Assembly: GCF_024436435.1 (NCBI RefSeq)
Contig: NZ_JAFMZP010000001.1
Span: forward strand, 124,001-188,000
DNA: 64,000 bases
Direction: 5' to 3'
DNA from: Desertivirga xinjiangensis
GTDB lineage: Bacteria; Bacteroidota; Bacteroidia; Sphingobacteriales; Sphingobacteriaceae
Program-made: the position numbers and the translations under genes
The notes under the pieces: generated by a model
What the model was told of the DNA's origin: nothing
What the model saw: the letters and a program-made list of their open reading frames with translations, nothing else
Databases searched by the model: none
In this document: positions 46,390-54,221 of the stretch, one piece after another
Layout of the letters: every line of letters begins with the position of its first letter
Position numbering within the stretch: position 1 is the first letter of the stretch

Positions 46390-47493
46390 CTAGTTTTTTT
46401 GCATGGAATCAACAAACTGGTCAAAAAGATAGCGTGAATCGTGCGGGCCAGGAGACGATTCAGGGTGATATTGCACCGAGAACGCTTTTTTACCCTTAAC
46501 GCGGATCCCTTCGATCGAGTTGTCGTTCAAATTGATGTGTGTAATTTCAACTTTATCAGAGTTCTTTACATCGTCAGGCACCACACCAAAGCCATGGTTC
46601 TGAGAGGTAACTTCGCAATGATCAATGATGATGTTTTTCACGGGATGGTTCAATCCACGGTGACCGTTGAACATCTTCATCGTACGGATGCCGTTAGCCT
46701 GCGCCAAAAGCTGGTGTCCCAAACATATTCCAAACAAAGGTTTATCTGCCTCAAGAACTTTTTTCACTGTTTCTATCGCGTAAGGCATGGCAGCCGGATC
46801 GCCCGGGCCGTTTGAAATAAAGTAGCCATCAGGAGCCCATTTTTCCATTTCCTCGAAAGTGGTAGTAGCAGGGAATACCTTTGCATACACATCACGGTGA
46901 TCGAAGTTGCGGAGAATGTTCTTCTTAACGCCCAGGTCTAATACAGCAATTTTATGTTCCGCATCTTCCTTGCCATAAAAGTAAGGCTCCTTGGTAGACA
47001 CTAAAGAAGATAGCTCCAGGCCAGCCATTGAGGGAACCTCAGCCAGTGTCTTTTTCAGTTCCTCAATATCGAGGACTTCCGAAGAGATAATAGCGTTCAT
47101 CGCTCCCTTATCACGGATGTGACGAACCAGTGAGCGGGTGTCTACATCAGAAATACCTACAATGTTTTCTTCCTGGAAGTAATCCTGGATTGATTTATCT
47201 GACATCTTACGGCTGTAAGTGATATTGAAGTTCTTACAAACCAAACCGGCAATTTTAATGTCGCCTGATTCTATTTCGTCGTCATTAACACCGTAATTAC
47301 CAATATGCGCATTGGTGGTCACCATTATTTGTCCGAAATATGAAGGGTCGGTAAACACTTCCTGGTAACCAGTCATGCCGGTATTAAAACAAATCTCACC
47401 TGTAGTTGTGCCAATTTTTCCGGCGGCTTTGCCGTGATACACAGTTCCATCCTCCAACAGCAGTACAGCAGGTAATTTGGTGTAATTAGTCAT
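46390..47493 (-). CDS. carA: Carbamoyl-phosphate synthase small subunit
   Basis: A 367-residue glutamine amidotransferase subunit that supplies ammonia to CarB for pyrimidine and arginine synthesis. The N-terminal CPSase domain has TGEICFNTGMTGYQEVFTDP; the class I amidotransferase domain has the nucleophile Cys in LFGICLGHQLLA and the His-x-Glu of VQYHPESSPGPHDS. The carB gene is not in the window. Upstream is a 326-base intergenic region shared with panB, so the transcript probably has a long leader. Confidence 0.97.
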   Translation of the reverse strand: MTNYTKLPAVLLLEDGTVYHGKAAGKIGTTTGEICFNTGMTGYQEVFTDPSYFGQIMVTTNAHIGNYGVNDDEIESGDIKIAGLVCKNFNITYSRKMSDKSIQDYFQEENIVGISDVDTRSLVRHIRDKGAMNAIISSEVLDIEELKKTLAEVPSMAGLELSSLVSTKEPYFYGKEDAEHKIAVLDLGVKKNILRNFDHRDVYAKVFPATTTFEEMEKWAPDGYFISNGPGDPAAMPYAIETVKKVLEADKPLFGICLGHQLLAQANGIRTMKMFNGHRGLNHPVKNIIIDHCEVTSQNHGFGVVPDDVKNSDKVEITHINLNDNSIEGIRVKGKKAFSVQYHPESSPGPHDSRYLFDQFVDSMQKN

Positions 47494-47686
47494 TTTTTAA
47501 ATTAAAGTTTTTTGTTTTGTTAAGTATAAGGTCACGCTCTGTTTTCAGTGTAGGGCAGTCTGCACTCTTGCCGTATTTCAGCCTTAGCGGTGTAAAAAAC
47601 GAATGAAAATACTTAAGATTCCCGGAAGGAATTCCGGCAGCAGGGTACAATAAACTGAAGCAGTTGACTTCAAAATTCACAAGAGA

Positions 47687-47694
47687 CAAAGGTA
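47687..47694 (-). promoter_or_regulatory. Bacteroidota -7 box for carA
   Basis: Minus-strand TACCTTTG matches TAnnTTTG; no good -33 TTG is seen. It lies upstream of the start of a 67-codon open frame, which argues against that frame being a gene. Confidence 0.45.
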
Positions 47695-47792
47695 TGAGTT
47701 TAGACTGATTTTTTAAAGCGATTTTTACACTTAATGCAATTTAATTCAGGAGATCCGAAAAATAACAGGTTTCATTGATGCGATTAACTTTC

Positions 47793-47800
47793 TACCTTTG
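47793..47800 (+). promoter_or_regulatory. Bacteroidota -7 box for panB
   Basis: TACCTTTG matches TAnnTTTG and lies 19 bases before the ATG at 47820. A transcript from it would exclude the earlier in-frame ATG at 47775, which supports the shorter panB start. Confidence 0.5.
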
Positions 47801-47819
47801 TCCTTCCTTAATTAATACC

Positions 47820-48635
47820 ATGTCAGTTAACAAAGAGATCAAGCGTATAACTACTAAAACGCTTCAGGAAATGAAGTTGGGCGGAGAAAAGATCGCCATG
47901 CTGACTTCGTATGACTATTCAATGGCCAGGATTGTGGATGAAGCGGGAATTGATGTGATACTGGTTGGAGACTCAGCTTCGAATGTGATGGCAGGACACG
48001 AAACTACGCTTCCCATTACGCTGGATCAAATGATCTACCATGCATCGTCAGTGGTCAGGGCAGCCAGTCGGAGTTTAGTGGTGGTAGATCTCCCATTCGG
48101 ATCATACCAGGGAAATTCAAAGGAAGCTTTAAACTCAGCTATCCGCATCATGAAAGAATCCGGAGCTCATGCCGTGAAGCTGGAAGGCGGAGAAGAGATC
48201 CGGGAATCAATTGAGCGTATTATCACAGCCGGAATTCCGGTGATGGGGCACCTGGGACTTACCCCCCAGTCGATCTACAAGTTCGGGACATATACGGTAA
48301 GGGCAAAGGAGGAAGCTGAAGCTGAAAAGCTGAAAAGCGACATCCAGGTTCTTCAACAGGCAGGGTGTTTTGCTGTGGTCCTGGAAAAGATTCCGGCCAA
48401 ACTGGCGCAGGAAGTTACTGCAAGCGTCAAAATCCCAACTATCGGCATTGGTGCCGGCTCAGGATGCGATGGTCAGGTGCTGGTGATACATGATATGCTT
48501 GGGTTAAACAAAGGATTTAAACCGAGATTTTTAAGACAGTACCTCAACTTATTTGAGGAAATTAACGGGGCTGTTAAAGGCTATGTGGCTGATGTGAAAG
48601 CTAACGACTTTCCGAACGAGAAAGAACAATATTAG
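47820..48635 (+). CDS. panB: 3-methyl-2-oxobutanoate hydroxymethyltransferase
   Basis: A 271-residue TIM-barrel enzyme that makes ketopantoate from 2-oxoisovalerate and methylene-tetrahydrofolate, the first step of pantothenate synthesis. [19 protein letters not shown] and [19 protein letters not shown] hold the Mg ligands; [19 protein letters not shown] and [20 protein letters not shown] are the other conserved blocks. The start at 47820 ([10 protein letters not shown]) is chosen over 47775 because the promoter box lies between them and homologues start here. It is followed by an RluA-type gene after 50 bases. Confidence 0.96.
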   Translation: MSVNKEIKRITTKTLQEMKLGGEKIAMLTSYDYSMARIVDEAGIDVILVGDSASNVMAGHETTLPITLDQMIYHASSVVRAASRSLVVVDLPFGSYQGNSKEALNSAIRIMKESGAHAVKLEGGEEIRESIERIITAGIPVMGHLGLTPQSIYKFGTYTVRAKEEAEAEKLKSDIQVLQQAGCFAVVLEKIPAKLAQEVTASVKIPTIGIGAGSGCDGQVLVIHDMLGLNKGFKPRFLRQYLNLFEEINGAVKGYVADVKANDFPNEKEQY

Positions 48636-48685
48636 AAAAGAATTAAGATTGGACCTGAGCGCTGGCTCTGATTCAATTTCATATT

Positions 48686-49402
48686 ATGGATAAACTCAAA
48701 AGCGTTCATTTTGACATAACCGACAGGGATGTTTTATTTGAAGATAATCATTTAATTGCGGTTAATAAACGCGCAGGTGATATTGTGCAGGTTGACGAAA
48801 CCGGAGATGAGCCTCTTGATGAGAAGGTTAAGAAATATCTTGCCAAAAAATATAATAAGCCAAATGGAGCCTTCTTAGGCGTGGTTCACCGCCTGGACAG
48901 GCCGGTTAGCGGGGTTATCCTTTTTGCAAAAACCAGCAAAGCGCTCGACCGCATAAACGCCATGTTTAAGGGAAGGGAAATGAAGAAAACTTACTGGGCG
49001 GTAGTCAGGAACAGACCGGTACCTGAAAGCGGTAACCTCGTGCATTACCTGGTGAAGAATCCGCAGAAGAATGTCACAAAAGCCCATGATCAGGAGGTTA
49101 AGGGTAGTTTGCGTTCTGAATTAAATTACAAACTCATTGGTGAGTTAAACGGATACTATTTAATAGAGGTTGATCCGATCACCGGCAGGCCGCATCAGAT
49201 ACGCGTGCAGCTGTCTACTTTAGGCTGCCCCATTGTTGGCGATAACAAATATGGTTATCCACGGGGCAGCCTGAAAAGAAGCATTTGCTTACACGCTAAG
49301 CGGTTAAGGTTTTTGCATCCGGTAAAGAAGGAAGAGATAGATATCGCTGCTCCTCTGCCCCGGGATGGCTTTTGGGAAAAGTTTGAGCTATTTTACAAAT
49401 AG
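48686..49402 (+). CDS. RluA-family pseudouridine synthase
   Basis: A 238-residue RNA-modifying enzyme that isomerises uridine to pseudouridine in rRNA or tRNA. The catalytic Asp is in GVVHRLDRPVSGVILFAKT (about residue 71), and TGRPHQIRVQLSTLGCPIVG and LHAKRLRFLHP are the other conserved motifs. There is no S4 domain, so it belongs to the short single-domain subgroup. Position specificity cannot be told from sequence. It ends one base before the convergent carbonic anhydrase gene. Confidence 0.93.
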   Translation: MDKLKSVHFDITDRDVLFEDNHLIAVNKRAGDIVQVDETGDEPLDEKVKKYLAKKYNKPNGAFLGVVHRLDRPVSGVILFAKTSKALDRINAMFKGREMKKTYWAVVRNRPVPESGNLVHYLVKNPQKNVTKAHDQEVKGSLRSELNYKLIGELNGYYLIEVDPITGRPHQIRVQLSTLGCPIVGDNKYGYPRGSLKRSICLHAKRLRFLHPVKKEEIDIAAPLPRDGFWEKFELFYK

Positions 49403-49403
49403 C

Positions 49404-50048
49404 TCATGCTTTCTCATGAATGTTTTCTTCAAAAAAGTCAACGATGCCGGTTTCAACGTTATACATCGCTCCAACCAGTGCTATGTCGCCATTTTCAACC
49501 ATTTCAGCAATAATAGGACTCTGCTCTGTAATTTGCTGAAGTGTACGATGGACATTAATCATCGCGACATTTTCGACAAAAACAGAGTTTTTTGAGTTGC
49601 GGTTCTCTGTAGTGCTGGTTTCATCTTGAACTGCTGGTTGAATTTTATTAAGAAGGGTTGTAAGGTTGCCCATCTCTACATGATCACAGGCGCCTTTAAT
49701 AGCACCACACTTTGTATGGCCCAGCACCACTATTACTTTTGACCCGGCCAGTTTGCACGCAAACTCCATGCTGCCTAAAATGTCCTCGTTTAGCACATTG
49801 CCTGCGATACGGCAGCTGAATACGTCGCCCAGACCCTGGTCAAAAATAAGTTCGGCTGAGGTCCGGGAGTCGATGCAGCTTAAAATGAATGCAAATGGAA
49901 ATTGTCCGCTCGAAGTTTCGTTAACCTGCTGCAATAGATTGCGGTTGAATTTAAGATTGTTGACAAAACGTTTGTTTCCGGTTTCCAAAAGTTCAATAGC
50001 TTTTGCCGGTGTAAGTGCATTCCGGTCTGTTTCTGTTAAGGTTTTCAA
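49404..50048 (-). CDS. Beta-class carbonic anhydrase
   Basis: A 214-residue cytosolic zinc enzyme that interconverts CO2 and bicarbonate. Zinc ligands are the Cys of LSCIDSRTSAELIFDQG (about residue 56, with the Asp-Arg dyad), and the His and Cys of VLGHTKCGAIKGACD (about 112). FSCRIAGNVLNEDILGSMEF is the family signature. Its stop is one base from the RluA gene stop. It has no partner gene such as a bicarbonate transporter nearby. Confidence 0.95.
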   Translation of the reverse strand: MKTLTETDRNALTPAKAIELLETGNKRFVNNLKFNRNLLQQVNETSSGQFPFAFILSCIDSRTSAELIFDQGLGDVFSCRIAGNVLNEDILGSMEFACKLAGSKVIVVLGHTKCGAIKGACDHVEMGNLTTLLNKIQPAVQDETSTTENRNSKNSVFVENVAMINVHRTLQQITEQSPIIAEMVENGDIALVGAMYNVETGIVDFFEENIHEKA

Positions 50049-50257
50049 TTTCTTAGTTCAATTAAGGTTGATAATTAAATAATTCTTACCAGCACTGTGT
50101 TCAGTATCTGGCTGTGTGTTTTTCCTCACAAAACTAATTAAATGGATGTTGATTACAAGGCCTGAATAAATTTTTAAAAAGGCTGCCTCATAAAAAGAAA
50201 CATAAAACAAACCAGGGCTTCCAGCATTATTTAATTGAATATTAAATAAACATTAGC

Positions 50258-50512
50258 ATGAATAACATACAAAATGTAGATCCGGATAATAACGATCAGG
50301 AGAGCCAGAAGGATTCGGTAGAGGATAATACAGTAGACAACAGTAATCAGAGTGCAAATCAGGATGATTATGATTCCGACATGGAAAGGATCCAGCAAGC
50401 CACCGAAGCGTCAGAGGCCTCTTTTACTCTTGAAGCCGAAAAAGGTTTGACCCCAGATCCCGATACCCTAAATAAGCAAGAAGAACGAGACGGCAATAAT
50501 GTTAAAAAATGA
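50258..50512 (+). CDS. Small acidic hypothetical protein
   Basis: An 84-residue, very acidic, Asn/Gln/Asp-rich protein with no hydrophobic core and no recognised domain; it is likely disordered. It begins NNIQNVDPDNNDQESQKD and ends in a Lys-rich tail. It ends at a perfect bidirectional terminator, and opposite it lies another small acidic, Pro/Asn-rich protein, so both may be stress or envelope-linked proteins. No function can be assigned. Confidence 0.6.
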   Translation: MNNIQNVDPDNNDQESQKDSVEDNTVDNSNQSANQDDYDSDMERIQQATEASEASFTLEAEKGLTPDPDTLNKQEERDGNNVKK

Positions 50513-50549
50513 TAAAATGATTCAGGCATTTAATGCCTGAATCATTTTA
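50513..50549. terminator. Perfect palindromic bidirectional terminator
   Basis: TAAAATGATTCAGGCAT and its complement meet around position 50531, a stem of up to 17 bp with flanking A/T runs. It sits exactly between the two convergent small genes, touching both stop codons. Confidence 0.9.
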
Positions 50550-50792
50550 TTAGTCATCTCCCCCATAATCAATATCTTGTGAGGGTGGAGAGCCAAGTTT
50601 ATTAGGCGCTTTATCGGCTTCATCGTCCGGCTGCAGTTTATCGATCTGATCTTCCTGCTTTGCACCTTCATTTATGTTTTCATTTTCTTCACCCGGTAAA
50701 CGGGGTTCAGAACTGTTTCCTTTTGGGGTATTGTCAGGATTACTGTACTGATCTGCATCTTGAGGTATCATAACTTTTTTCCTGAACAACAA
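50550..50792 (-). CDS. Small acidic hypothetical protein
   Basis: An 80-residue protein with a short basic start (MLFRKKVMIPQDADQYSNPD) and then a disordered Pro/Asn/Asp/Glu-rich body that ends DIDYGGDD. It is convergent with the acidic 84-residue gene and shares its terminator. I recognise no domain. Composition suggests a flexible, soluble protein; a coding role is supported by the clean frame that ends at the terminator but nothing else. Confidence 0.5.
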   Translation of the reverse strand: MLFRKKVMIPQDADQYSNPDNTPKGNSSEPRLPGEENENINEGAKQEDQIDKLQPDDEADKAPNKLGSPPSQDIDYGGDD

Positions 50793-50888
50793 GCTGGAGC
50801 TTTTGAATGTTTCAATTTTTAGGGCTTATGGAACGCCTTGTTCTCTTTAATTTAAGAAAAAAGCTCAAATTAGCAATTTGTAGACAAT

Positions 50889-51437
50889 ATGGCTGTGGTT
50901 CTTCATAAATTCAGGGAGCATAAAGTGGAGCCCCTGACCGAGATACTCATTATTGGAATATTTGTTCCGGATACCGAACCGTCCGACTTTTTCTATGGGC
51001 GGTCAAGAAACTTCTTATGGCATCTATTACCTCAGTGCTGGGGCATGGCGCCATTAAAAGAGGCATCATTAGCCGAAAAGAAAAAGTTTATGGCCTCCCG
51101 GAAGATAGACTTTGCTGATCTGATCTATGCGCTTGATGCTGATGAGGAAAATGGGGATGCTACTGAAGATGCATCTGTGGACAGTCATGTGCACCAGTGG
51201 ACGGATCTAACCGGTATTATTGATACTTTGCCAAACTTGAAAGCGGTCTATTTTACGAGAAAAACCTTTGCGGGGATTCCAAACATGCGGGCCCAAATGA
51301 CCAAGGTGGCCGGGCATTGTGCCTCAAAAAATATAAGGGTTTGCAAGCTGGATACTCCTGCGCGTTTTTATAGCGTGGAAAAATTGCAGCAATGGAAAGA
51401 TACAATTGTCGGGCAAACAACCTGTTTGCGCGTTTAG
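50889..51437 (+). CDS. Uracil-DNA-glycosylase superfamily protein
   Basis: A 182-residue protein. The opening EILIIGIFVPDTEPSDFFYG followed by GRSRNFLWHLLPQCWG is the pattern of the UDG-fold family that includes DNA-deoxyinosine glycosylases (a glycine-rich strand, then YGxxxNxFW). The later LPNLKAVYFTRKTFAG would be the second core strand. The catalytic Asp/Asn of classical enzymes at the first motif is replaced here by VPDTE, so activity is uncertain. It stands beside an unknown acidic gene. Confident for fold, less for activity. Confidence 0.65.
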   Translation: MAVVLHKFREHKVEPLTEILIIGIFVPDTEPSDFFYGRSRNFLWHLLPQCWGMAPLKEASLAEKKKFMASRKIDFADLIYALDADEENGDATEDASVDSHVHQWTDLTGIIDTLPNLKAVYFTRKTFAGIPNMRAQMTKVAGHCASKNIRVCKLDTPARFYSVEKLQQWKDTIVGQTTCLRV

Positions 51438-51491
51438 ATTTTGCAAGTATTTCTTAATTTAGGATTTTAACAAAATAGGTTAGCAGTCTCT

Positions 51492-52091
51492 ATGGATAGT
51501 ACAGAGTTCAACTATCGTCAACACGTAATATACCTCTATGTCTTATGTCATTACACCAGCAGGGAACTATACATCTGCGGCTTGAATTTTGGCATCCAGA
51601 ACGAACTGAAAGATATGTTCGAGGTATTCGGAAGCGAGTCTGAAATTCCAGTTGATATGGCTATTTTGGAGGCATTGGACAATCCCTCTGTGAAAATACT
51701 GATCAAGATGATCGAAGCTTTGACGGAAACAATGAATTCTTTGGCCAATATCAACTCCTTAACTGATGAAGAGCTGGAACAGGCGATTGAAAACTGGGAA
51801 GGTCTGGAGCATAGCGGTGAAATTGAACCACCGGAAGAAAATACGTATTCAGAGCTGCTTTCGAAGCTGCCGGTATTCATTTACGCTACTATGTGTTCCT
51901 TTTACATAAGGGCCTGGCAACTTGTTCATTACAGGGCTGATGTCCCCGATGATCTCTATGACTCTTTTCAATATCCCTATGTAGATAACATAAAATTTCT
52001 TGAAGGTCCTGATTCAAATATGCAGCTGCTGTGCGAACTGTTTCAAAAGATGCATGATTTGGATAATGAGATATTAAATGAAATAGGATAA
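51492..52091 (+). CDS. Hypothetical protein, acidic and helical
   Basis: A 199-residue acidic protein that I do not recognise. It appears mostly alpha-helical, with a Leu/Ile-rich stretch (SVKILIKMIEALTETMNSLA) and an acidic middle (EELEQAIENWEGLEHSGEIE). There is no signal peptide or membrane segment. It lies 54 bases after the UDG-like gene on the same strand and may share its transcript; it ends just before the convergent PAS kinase gene. Confidence 0.55.
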   Translation: MDSTEFNYRQHVIYLYVLCHYTSRELYICGLNFGIQNELKDMFEVFGSESEIPVDMAILEALDNPSVKILIKMIEALTETMNSLANINSLTDEELEQAIENWEGLEHSGEIEPPEENTYSELLSKLPVFIYATMCSFYIRAWQLVHYRADVPDDLYDSFQYPYVDNIKFLEGPDSNMQLLCELFQKMHDLDNEILNEIG

Positions 52092-52105
52092 TGAATGACG
52101 AATAA

Positions 52106-53995
52106 CTATACTTCATCCTTGTCGAGACCCAGAGGAATTTCAAACCAGAAGGTACTCCCTTTGCCAGTTTCGCTTTCAACGCCTATTTTTCCGTCGTGCT
52201 TTTTTATAATTTCTGAGGATATATAAAGGCCGAGTCCCAGCCCGGCGTATGGCTGCCCATTTTCGTTAGCCCTGTAGTACCGGTCGAATAAATGAGCTTG
52301 CTTTTCTTTAGGAATTCCCGGCCCCTTATCAATAACAGATACCTTTGCCTGGTTATCGGCTTTTTTGATCTTTATCACCACCAGTTTTGATTGCGGAGCA
52401 TATTTTATAGCATTATTTACAAGATTAATTAAAACCTGGTCCAGCCGGTTAGAGTCGGCGTATACTTCCAGATCCAGGTCGCCTTCTGCCACAATATCGT
52501 GCGTTCCAAGGGCCCGCACATGCTGACAGCAATCATTAATCAGTTTTGAAAGAACAAACTTTGTTTTTTTCAATTCCAGCTGCCCCTCTTTCATACGGGT
52601 GGTGTTCAGCAGATCTTCAATGAGAACGGTCACCTTCTTTAAACTTGAGTTTGCCTGGTCGATCAAAGCAGGGAGCTTGGGAGAGGCAGGATTGTTTTTC
52701 AAGCGCTCCAGCAATTGTAGAGATGCCTTCAGCGATGTAATAGGTGTTTTTAACTCGTGACTGGCAATACCGATAAAATCGTCTTTTTGCTGCTGCAAGA
52801 GCTTTTGCTCTGTGATATCCTGCGATACCCCGGAAATAATCCTTTCTCCCAGTTCATTCTGAATGGTGTTTCCTGAGACGAGCACCCAGTGTATGGTGCC
52901 ATCAGGCCATTTCACAGGGAATTCGATATTATATACAACATCGTCTTTTTCAAACTGCGATTGTACTTCAGTAACTTTGGCCAAATACTCGGGTAATATA
53001 CCTTCCATAATGTCGTTCACAGACACATCTCTATTTGGGGGAAATCCAAAGTTTGCTTTAAACTGGCTGCTGCTAAGCATTTTTCCTGTGTTGAGGTTTC
53101 GTTCATAGGTGCCCAGCCGGCCCGCCTGTAAGGCTAAAGCGAGACGCAGCTGAGTTTTTTCAAGCTGTTTATTGGCTTCTTCAACCCTTTGTCTGCCAAG
53201 TACCTGGTCTGTAACATCAACAGCAGCTGCCATCACACCTGTAATGGTGCGGTCTATTTCATAATAAGGCGCGTAAACAAAGTTGATCGCTTTTCTTTCG
53301 GTGCCACCGTTCTTGGGCAAGTCTACATATCTCTCCTCCTCTAAAATAACCTCACCGGTGGTATAAACCTCATGCAGAAGACTTTCCAAACCTTGCCCCT
53401 TTGCTTCAGGTATGCCTTCGAACAAGGGCTTGTTCAGAACCTGCTCCTCCAGTACGCCCCAGATCTCCAGAACCTCTGCATTTGCAACTTCAACGATGTA
53501 CTCGGGCCCTTTAAGCACGCATAAGGCCACGGGCGCTTGTAAGATCAAACTTTTAAACCTGGATTCACTTTCTTCGGCTCTTTTGTTAGCTAAAACGAGG
53601 TCAGTGACGTCTGTGGCGATACAAAGAACGCCCCAGATTGCACCGTCTCTAGATCTGAGAGGCTGATAGCTGAATTTGAAATAGAAGGTCTGCATCCGAT
53701 CGTCCATCAGGAAATCAGCCCGATCATTTTCCGTATGATAAGCAACACCTGTGGTATAAACGCGGGTTAACAGGTCAAAGAATGGCTGATCTGCCATTTC
53801 AGGAAGAGCATCCCTGAACTTCCTTCCAATTACCGATTTATCTTTACCCCAGGCCTTCAGGGTAGCCTTGTTCGCAACAATGACGGTCATGTCCTTGCCA
53901 GCACATACATAAACCGGCAGAGGAGAGAGTTCGACGATCGTACTGTAAATGTTCTCTGCATAGCCTTCGTTAAATTCTGATGTATCAAAACTCAT
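52106..53995 (-). CDS. Soluble multi-PAS sensor histidine kinase
   Basis: A 629-residue cytosolic kinase. Two PAS domains of one subtype (about 15-135 and 150-275), each with an ATLKAWGKDKSVIG-like and FKFSYQPLR-like signature, are followed by a third PAS (about 290-395, ending SQDITEQKLLQQQK). The HisKA phosphoacceptor is the His of IGIASHELKTPITSLK (about 405), and the HATPase has LVNNAIKYAP, DKGPGIPKEK and YAGLGLGLYIS. No membrane segment is seen, so it senses an intracellular ligand. It is divergent from a related 933-residue kinase; its response-regulator partner is unknown. Confidence 0.92.
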   Translation of the reverse strand: MSFDTSEFNEGYAENIYSTIVELSPLPVYVCAGKDMTVIVANKATLKAWGKDKSVIGRKFRDALPEMADQPFFDLLTRVYTTGVAYHTENDRADFLMDDRMQTFYFKFSYQPLRSRDGAIWGVLCIATDVTDLVLANKRAEESESRFKSLILQAPVALCVLKGPEYIVEVANAEVLEIWGVLEEQVLNKPLFEGIPEAKGQGLESLLHEVYTTGEVILEEERYVDLPKNGGTERKAINFVYAPYYEIDRTITGVMAAAVDVTDQVLGRQRVEEANKQLEKTQLRLALALQAGRLGTYERNLNTGKMLSSSQFKANFGFPPNRDVSVNDIMEGILPEYLAKVTEVQSQFEKDDVVYNIEFPVKWPDGTIHWVLVSGNTIQNELGERIISGVSQDITEQKLLQQQKDDFIGIASHELKTPITSLKASLQLLERLKNNPASPKLPALIDQANSSLKKVTVLIEDLLNTTRMKEGQLELKKTKFVLSKLINDCCQHVRALGTHDIVAEGDLDLEVYADSNRLDQVLINLVNNAIKYAPQSKLVVIKIKKADNQAKVSVIDKGPGIPKEKQAHLFDRYYRANENGQPYAGLGLGLYISSEIIKKHDGKIGVESETGKGSTFWFEIPLGLDKDEV

Positions 53996-54181
53996 AGCCC
54001 GTAAAGTAGAAAAACTAGATCAGGATAGATAACGCTTAAAGGAGTTAAAAAGTTCTGGACTAGAGTTCTGTGTGAAACGAGTGGAGCAGGAGCAGTTAAT
54101 ATTCAGGCTGGACGGGCTCTGCAGGTTTCGCTAAATCGCTTTAACACTTTAATGATCTTAATCTTACTCGCTTAAATATCA

Positions 54182-54189
54182 TATATTTG
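54182..54189 (+). promoter_or_regulatory. Bacteroidota -7 box of the 933-residue kinase
   Basis: TATATTTG matches TAnnTTTG and lies 32 bases before the ATG at 54222. A clear -33 element is not seen. Confidence 0.4.
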
Positions 54190-54221
54190 CCGCCTCAACC
54201 CAATAAAAAGGACTCATCGAA

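Larger units (their letters stand above)
47494..47819. other. Intergenic region between divergent carA and panB
   Basis: It holds one -7 box for each direction (47687-47694 minus, 47793-47800 plus). A transcript from the minus box would give carA a leader of about 190 bases, which could house a pyrimidine-responsive element, but I see no recognisable one. Confidence 0.5.

Noticed and set aside
47486-47689. 67-codon minus-strand open frame overlapping the carA start
   Set aside because: Its start lies inside the proposed carA promoter box, it overlaps carA by eight bases, and the protein looks like no known family.
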